DNA from: Cafeteria roenbergensis
Taxonomy: Eukaryota > Sar > Bigyra > Bicosoecida > Cafeteriaceae
Direction of reading: 5' to 3'
Length of the DNA: 64,000 nucleotides
NCBI GenBank assembly: GCA_008330645.1
Contig: VLTN01000007.1
Span: 372,001-436,000 of the forward strand
The notes below the pieces were generated by a model. That model saw nothing but the letters and a program-made list of their open reading frames with translations. It ran no database searches and was not told the origin of the DNA. The stretch's first letter is position 1; each line of letters starts with the position of its first letter. The translations under genes were made by a program, and so were the position numbers. Of the stretch, positions 57,402-64,000 are shown in pieces.

Positions 57402-57976
57402 GCCTCTGCGCCAGGGGAGAGCGGGGGTCGAGAGAGCGAGTGTTGTGGTTGCACGACCGCGGCGCGCAAAGTGGCTCTCGCGCGGCTCTTGCCGCCCCCC
57501 CAGGCGCCCCCTGCGCGGCAATCGCGAGGCAGGCATGCGTCCCTGGACGAGACCCGGGCGCTCACTTGCTCGGACGTTCCAAGCGGGGCGGTGGCCGAGG
57601 CAGCAGCGCGGGCCGGCTGCTTCTCGTCGGCGCTCTGCTGCACGACCCTGCGGGCTCTGCAACCCGGCATGTCGGCGGCCAAGCTGCCGCGCGCAAACGA
57701 TGCGCGGAGATGCCGGGGCTCGCGCTTCCATGCTTGACCATCGCGCGCGTGGCCCTCGCGGGTGTGTGGTGACCGAGAGCCACGCAGTCAGCTCGCGTGG
57801 AGCTGCGGGCGAGCCCAGACGCCATCGGGGCGACCCAGGAGCGAGTGACTCAAAAGCAGTGGCCCGTTTGCAAAGCAGGCGGCAAAGCGCGCACGCACAG
57901 CAATCGGAGGAGGAGGGCGGCGAGTCCTCGGGGCAAAACAGTCGCAGGGAGTCGGACGACGCCGCGCCCACGGCGC
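57402..57976. other. intergenic, 3' of HECT gene and promoter of CobW gene
   Basis: About 575 bp with both flanking genes on the minus strand. CTGTGCGTGC on the minus strand (complement of 57891-57900) lies about 77 bases after the HECT stop. Frames across it are open by composition only; no gene is recognised. No zinc-responsive motif was identified. Confidence 0.45.
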
Positions 57977-60900
57977 TCAGTTGTCGTCCATCTCGAAGCC
58001 GTAAGCAAGCGCTTCCAAGAGCCGCTCCCTGAGCGCTTCCTTGGTGCTGTATGGCGGCAGCTTGAGCTCGAAGAAGCACGTGGCTGCGGAGGGCAGCATC
58101 TTGTCCGCCGACTCGCCGTCGCCCACTGAGCGCCGGTTGATCTTGAACGACTGGGTGAATCCGTCGGCGCTCTGCGGCATGCGGTTCCGAGCAGCCACGA
58201 AGGACACAAACTGCCGCCTGGTCTCCTGGTCGGCCTCTTCCAGGACCTCGAAGAGCCAGCGCACCTCGTTGTCGTCGTGCGTCAGGCCCGACGGGAACTC
58301 TGCCACGCGGCGGAGCAGGGCCACATCGACGTCCCGGCTGCCGCAGAAGAGCTGCTGCAGCTCGTCCCGGGTGAAGAGAGGGAAGAGCTCCGAAGGGAGG
58401 ACGCCGGCCACGCCGTTGGCCCACGCCCGGAGCTGCTGCGAGCCGGCTCGCGCCGCCGCGTCGAGCGCCATGGCGACGAAAGCCGACCGGTTGGCGAACG
58501 TCACGGCGGCGGCTGCGCGGCGCAGAGCCCCACGGGGGGCCTCGGGGTTGCGCCGCAGCACTGTGCTGACGGTGAACTCCGCAGCGGAGCGGAGCGAGTC
58601 GAGGGCGCGCGCCACGGCGGCGTCAGCGGCGCCAGCGGAGCTGGCAAGCTCCACGATGTCCTCGTCGGGGAGGACGGCGCCGATGGGCGACACGTTGGCC
58701 GCGGCGGAACCCGCGGCATCGCCCTCGCTCTCCTCGCCTTCGCCCTTGTCCGCAGGCTCTGCGCCCGGAGCCGCCGACGCGGCCGGCACAGCCGAGGCGG
58801 GAGCTCCTCCGCCAGCGGCGGCCCGGCGCGCAAGCCTGGCCTTGACATCGGCGGAGGTCACGCCCGCCGGCAGCAGCCCCATGACCTCGCGCACCGCGTT
58901 TGCAAGCTTGCGGTCGACTGCGAAGAGGTCACTGGCAGTGACCGGCTCGCCGGACAGGGCGCGCCAGAGGCTCGGCGGCAGATCCATCGGGAGGAGGATG
59001 TCGTGGCGCACGGCCGACGCCGCCAGCGTGCCCGCGAGCCGGAACTCGTCCAGACGCAGGGCGGCAACAGGGTCCGTTTCCGCGGGGTCAGGGGGTGAGT
59101 CGATGTCGCGAAGCAGTTGGGGGTCGATGCTCGCCCGGTCCTGGCTTGCACCTTCTCCAGCTGCATCCGACGCCGCTGCTGCCCCGGCGGCGGATGCCCC
59201 AGCAGCGGTGGGCTGCTCCGCCTGGTCCGACGCGGGAGGCTTGGCCATCGACAGCGGCACGACTCTGGGCCGAGCGGAGGGAGTGGGGTTGAGCACGAAG
59301 ACCTCCTGGTTGCCGCCACCCGTCTCCGGCTCCTGTGCGTTGGGGCACGGGACGAAGAGCTCAAGAGGGCCCGCGGGCTCCGACGCGGCGCCCGCCTCGA
59401 TGATGGCGCGGTACGGCCCGCCGTTGTCGTTCGCGCGCTCGCCCTTCATGGTCACGAAGAAGTTCCGCTGCTGGCCCTGGTCGTCGCGCCAGGCAAAGTC
59501 GCGGCGGAAGGCGGCGTCGCCCCAGCCCGACGTTGCGTTGCGCAGCTGCCCCATCACGGAGCGTGCTTGCCTCCGCTTCAGGGACTGGATCGCCCTCAGG
59601 TTGCTGGGCTCGGCGCCGAGCCGGTCCAGCGAGATCTCGGGGACGTCAGAGGGCTTGGCAAAGTTGTCGCCGCCGAGGTCGGTGTGCTTGGCAGTCACCT
59701 GGAGCACGCTGGCGAGCAGGGCCTTCTTGGCACGGTTGAAGCACAGCCCCCTCAGCATGGCGACACGGCGGCCCAGCGCGGACGGGAAGGTCAGGCGGGT
59801 CGGGTCCGCGGTGGCCAGCACGCCAGAGCGCCGGCGAAGGGTCAGGTCCACGAGGGGAAGCAGGGGCTCAAGGCGCCAGTTGAGGCAGAGCAGCACGGCG
59901 AAGCGCGCCCTGAGCTGCCGCAGGAATGACTCCTGCGTGAAGGCCTCGGGGCAGCCGAGGGCGGCCCGCTGCGTTGCCGGGCAAAGGCCGAGCGTCAGGT
60001 TCGGCGGGTCCACGCCCTGCTGGTCGCACTGCATGTTGACCAGGCGCACGAGCGCCTCGTCGGCACCCAGGGCCCAGAAGGGGTCCGAAATCCACTCGTG
60101 GAACGTGGCTCGAGGCACAGGCTCGCTCCCGGAGCTTCCGGCCGCCTTGAGCTCGGCATCCTCCTCGGCCTGGACCGCAGGAGAGCGCGGCAGCGGGCAG
60201 TTGTGCGACGGGTTCTCGCTCATCTGCTCGTCAAACTCGGTGCCCTGGAAGTACCACGCATCCTCGCCGTCCACGCGGTACCACAGCCGGCCGCGGTAGG
60301 CGCCCATGATCTCGGTCTCCTTGCCCCAGAACTTGATGCGGTCGCCGCCGCGCAGCGTCCCGGCCAGCCCGGAGCCCTGCTGCTGTAGCACAGCTGTGCA
60401 CACGGCGGTGGAGCGGTCGAACGGAATCCGAATGCCGCCACGGGCGCGGGCCACCACCACGTTGGGGCGGGCCTCCATGGCCACGAAGCGCGCGTGCGCC
60501 TCGGCCTCCACGGCGGGCGGAAGGTGCACCGTCTGGCCGGCGGGGCGGTCCCAGCGCTGCATCAGCGTGGCCGCTTCAAGGATGGCGCTCAAGTTGGCGC
60601 GGGGCGGCGCTCCGGAGAGGCTGACCCACTTGTGGCGGTCGATGCGCACCGGCTGGCAGCCCGAGCGCATGCCGATGCAGGGGAAGAGCACGCGCGAGCT
60701 GGGCCCGCCGTTGGCGCCAGACCGGACCTTGGTGAAGGCCGGGCCCCAGTCCTGGAACTTGTACTCGCCAAAGGGCCGGCTGTCGCGCATGAAGGAGATT
60801 ACGCCGCGGTCCATGTCCAGCAGCACCCCGATGCGGTCGGTGGGGAGGAAGTGCTCGCCGTAGAGCCGCTCAGACTCGCTGGTGCTGTTCACGGCCATGT

Positions 60901-63035
60901 AGTTGACCAGGCCGTAGTCGCGCCACGAGCCACCGCTGAGCCGCCCCCATCGCTCCGCCACGCCCACGTACACCATGGGGTTGTGGCCTTCGAACACGAG
61001 GTTCTCGTGGCGCTCGTCGAGGTGCACCTCCCAGTAGTGCACGCCGCGAGTGAAGCCGCGGGAGCCAAGCACGATGGCAGCGTCGCCCCTCGAGGCTGAC
61101 ACCTCGGTGAGCTTAGCGTCGGGCTTGAGGCCGGAGGAGCACAGGGAGGGCATCAGCGTGAAGAGCTGGGAGCGGTCCACGGAGATGCTGCCCGTGACGG
61201 TGAACCGCCGCTCGCGGCTCCGCTGGGCGTCGGGCGACGACGGGAGGCGAACCAGCGAGGCCACCGCGGCCTGGGCGGAAGACGGCTCCTCGACGGCGCC
61301 GCTGCCTCCGCCGCCGGCCGACGCGAGCTCCATTTCCGAGAGCCGGCCGTTCCAGTGCGGGTGCTCAGGGAAGTCCACCGTGCAGCGATCGCCGTCCGCA
61401 GCCGTGATGACGCCGACGCTGGCCGCGGTTGCCTGGCCCCAGCCAGAGGACGGCGAGACGTCGGGCTTGACGCACACCACGTCGCCGAGCGCGAGGGCAC
61501 GCTGCGGCTCGACCCCGTCGCTTGCCATGCGGGTGAGCTCGGCTCCGCTTGAGAGCAGGTCCATCGCGGCCTCCTGGGCAAGCTCCTTGAGGCGGGCGAC
61601 GCGCGCGGCCTCCGAGCGGCGGAACACCTCCTTGGCGCGCTCGAACTCGGCCTCCGTGGCATCTCGCACCCTTACGCGGCCTCGGTACAAGGCATACGTG
61701 GAGGGGCCGCCGGTGCGCTCCTCGAGGAAGACGCCGCAGCGCTGGCCACGCACCCAGAGCCCCACAAGTGCGCTCACATCCTTGGGCACACCCGGCGCAT
61801 CGGCGGCAGTCGCGGAATCAGTCGGGGCCGCGCTTGGGGCCCCACTCCCCGCTGCCGCGCTTGCCACAGCGCCTGACCCAGCTGCTGTGGAGGCGGCAGG
61901 GGCTTCGGCAGCTGCAGGCGCGGGAGAGTCTCCGTCGCGCAGCATGGTGGCGAAGGCAGTGGCGACGGGCGGAGTCGCGGCCGACGCAAGCTGCAGTCGG
62001 CCCATGCCGTGGGGGATGCCGTCCACGAACCGGGCAGCCAAAGACGCCTGCCGGTCAGCCCTGCCTTGAGCGAAGGTGATGCGAATGCCGCCCTGCCGCA
62101 AGCCGATGCAGCGGACGCCGCTGCCTTCGCCCTTGAGGCCCACGACGGGGACGACGTCAGCGTCGCCAAAGTAGTGCCGGAACGAGCGGGGCGCGGATGC
62201 CACCTCGCGGCCGTTTCGGAAGAGGCTCACACGGCCGTCCGGGTCGCTCTCGAAGTCGAAAAGCAGGCCAACCACGTCCTTGCTGGAGAAGGCCTCGGGG
62301 GCGAGCCGCTGGGACTTGCCGCCCTGGACAAACTCGCCGGACGCAAGGAAGGCGATGGACTTGGCCGAGGTGCCGGGCATCACGTCGAGAGGCGCGTCCT
62401 TGGCAGCGATGCCAACGCAGACTCGGCCGTCGGACGCAACGACGCGCATTTGGAACATCATCACGCCGCGCCGCCGACGCAGAGCATCGGCGCCAGCTGC
62501 AAGCGCACGGCCGCGAGCGTCGTCCGAGGCCGGCAGCCCTGCCTTGCCACTGGGTTCGCCACCGCTCCTGCGGCCGCGCCCAGACGACGAGCGGCCACCG
62601 CCACGGCCGCCGCCACGGCCGCCGCGGCCGCCGCGGCCAGACGAGCCATGCCGGCCGTCGCCGCCGCCGCGACTTGTGCAAACCTCGATCGCGCGCTCCA
62701 CGACCTCGACGCCAACGCCGAGCTGCTCCGAAATCGCTGCCACAGCCGGGCGAGGAATGGGAACACCTGACTGCGACATGTGAGCGAGTTCCATCACCGC
62801 AGGGTGGCTTAGGGCGGCCTGCAGCTCGCCGTCACTGTCGCCGGAGCCGTCGTCGAAGCCCGAGCCCGACCCATCGCGGGAGCCGTCGCCGGATCCATCG
62901 CTCATGTGACCTCCGAGGCCTGCAGAGTGCGCGAGGAAGCCAGAGCGAAGGCCGCCTCCGCCGGAAGGCGCTTCGGCACCAAACGGGTTGGATAAGGCCG
63001 GAGACGGCGCCGGCGCCGGCTCCGGCACGCCGGGT

Positions 63036-63088
<53 letters not shown>

Positions 63089-64000
63089 CGCTGGGGCCGC
63101 GTCGGCGCCGCCAGGCGCAGCAGCTGCTGCGGCTGCCGTTGCAGCGGCCAAGCTGGCCCGCTCACTCTCAGCCGTCGCACGACGGGCCGCGGCCGCGGCC
63201 GCGGCCGCGGCTGCCAGAGCAGAGGCGCTCCGCGACTCTGCCGTAGCGGGTGCAAGAATGGCTGGATCCTCAGCGATGCAGCGCACTGCGGCGTCTGCCG
63301 CTGCGACGCTCGCCGCCTCTGCAGCAGCCATGTCTCCCGTGCTGATGGCGTCGACCAGCGCGGCGCTGGCGCGATCCGCGGCCTCGTCTCCCTCCAGGTG
63401 GAGCTCGGGAGGCACCCAGGACGCCACGACAGTGCGCCACCCGGAGGGTCCCGAGCCGCGGGTCACAACGCCGCTCGCAGGCGAGAGGACGCCGTCGGTC
63501 GCCCGGGGCCAGAAGCGCATGGCGCCCGGCTGCGGCGGCAGAGTGGGGGCGCAGCGCACCAGGGCGCTCCACTGGCCCTTGACCACCTCACCGCGCACGG
63601 TGGCCGAGAACGACGTGCCAAGGAGGTAAGGGTGCGCCTCGGGGTCGCCCTCGAGGAGCTCTGCCACGATGAGCTCGAGCTTGCCGTTGAGCGCTGTTCC
63701 CGTCGCATCGCCCTCGCAGGCGCGCACGGCCATCGCCGCCACGGCATCGCCGTCTTGCGCTGCCCAAGGGTCGCCCTGCGCGCCCTTGGGAGCCGGCGGC
63801 TTGGCAAACGTGAGGGTGCCAACGACGCGGCAGCGCACGAGGCACTCTGGGAGCTCAAGCTCCCCTGCGACCCACGCGGACTTGGGGGCCGGCATCGCCG
63901 GGGCAGGCGCCGACGACGCCAAGTCCGCGGGGAAGGAGGTCTTGGACTCGCGCTCGACGTGCTCGCCAGCAGCGTCCTTGGAGTCCGCCTCGGGCGTTGG
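57977..64000 (-). CDS. SPRY-HECT E3 ubiquitin ligase (N-terminus beyond the window)
   Basis: 2,007 residues are visible, open to the right edge, so the start is missing. HECT ligases take ubiquitin on a Cys and pass it to substrates. The C-terminus is a HECT lobe: LPSAATCFFELKLPPYSTKE with the active Cys about 45 residues from the end, then LRERLLEALAYGFEM. Upstream HECT parts include FFVTMKGERANDNGGPYRAI (about 1510) and DEFRLAGTLAASAVRHDILL. Other parts: an Ala-Pro repeat near residue 310, a UBA-like helix set (about 410-443), an RGG-rich stretch (about 450-476), a first SPRY-like domain (about 508-646), an MIB/KEG-like repeat (GDVVCVKPDVSPSSGWGQAT, about 836-893) and a second SPRY/B30.2 domain (RGVHYWEVHLDERH, about 933-1126). 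The order recalls HERC- and HECTD-type giants, but the exact subfamily is unclear. The last exon has no intron in 6 kb. Confidence 0.85.
63036..63088 (-). repeat. GCAGGA/GGAGCA hexamer, about eight copies
   Basis: Nearly perfect hexamer array coding alternating Ala-Pro on the minus strand in the HECT gene, a stiff linker before the UBA-like region. Likely length-variable. Confidence 0.9.

Noticed and set aside
57402-57976. Open frames between HECT and CobW genes considered as a small gene
   Set aside because: Arg/Ala/Pro-rich translations typical of shadows, no start context or domain.

Overview
The window is nuclear DNA of a very GC-rich unicellular eukaryote. Reasons: GT-AG introns that restore conserved protein motifs when removed, no ribosome-binding sites or operon spacing, and eukaryote-only proteins (a Wee1/Myt1-type kinase, a CM1/centrosomin-N microtubule-nucleation protein, a tubulin-tyrosine-ligase family protein, Mediator subunit 14, a HEATR5/LAA1-type HEAT protein, kanadaptin, a HECT ubiquitin ligase). 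An AP2/ERF domain joined to a PHD finger suggests a protist, possibly of a stramenopile, haptophyte or other algal-type lineage; the sequence does not settle which. Genes are packed about 100-700 bp apart and many are huge, with long Ala/Gly/Pro/Ser-rich spacers. High GC leaves almost every frame open, so most other open frames are shadows.

Layout, left to right. 3-95 (+): end of a gene entering from the left. 489-7515 (-): Ser/Thr kinase, one intron. 8025-10490 (+): CM1 coiled-coil protein. 10929-11504 (+): small secreted protein. 11630-13459 (-): TTL-family ligase, one intron. 13551-14589 (-): ankyrin-SAM protein, one intron. 15116-21868 (+): AP2-PHD protein. 22175-24051 (-): Glu-rich secreted, probably GPI-anchored protein, one intron. 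24463-37996 (-): HEATR5/LAA1-like giant, one intron. 38427-44255 (+): MED14-like. 44668-52152 (-): Wee1/Myt1-like giant kinase. 52578-54764 (-): kanadaptin-like FHA protein. 55462-57401 (-): CobW/COG0523 metal-chaperone GTPase, two introns. 57977-64000 (-): SPRY-HECT ubiquitin ligase, running off the right edge.

No pathway cluster is evident. Several genes do touch microtubules and the cell cycle (CM1 protein, TTL, Wee1-like kinase), trafficking (HEATR5) and nuclear gene control (AP2-PHD, MED14, kanadaptin). Three divergent pairs (kinase/CM1, ankyrin-SAM/AP2-PHD, HEATR5/MED14) have about 430-530 bp between start codons and probably share promoter regions. Introns are few and mostly at the 5' end of the coding sequence. 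A TGTGTG-like element recurs on the coding strand shortly after stop codons and may be a 3'-end processing signal.

I saw no rRNA, convincing tRNA, CRISPR array, transposon or virus-like element. The oddest stretch is about 54,870-55,430: clearly lower GC than its surroundings, open on both strands, with small inverted repeats at its left edge.
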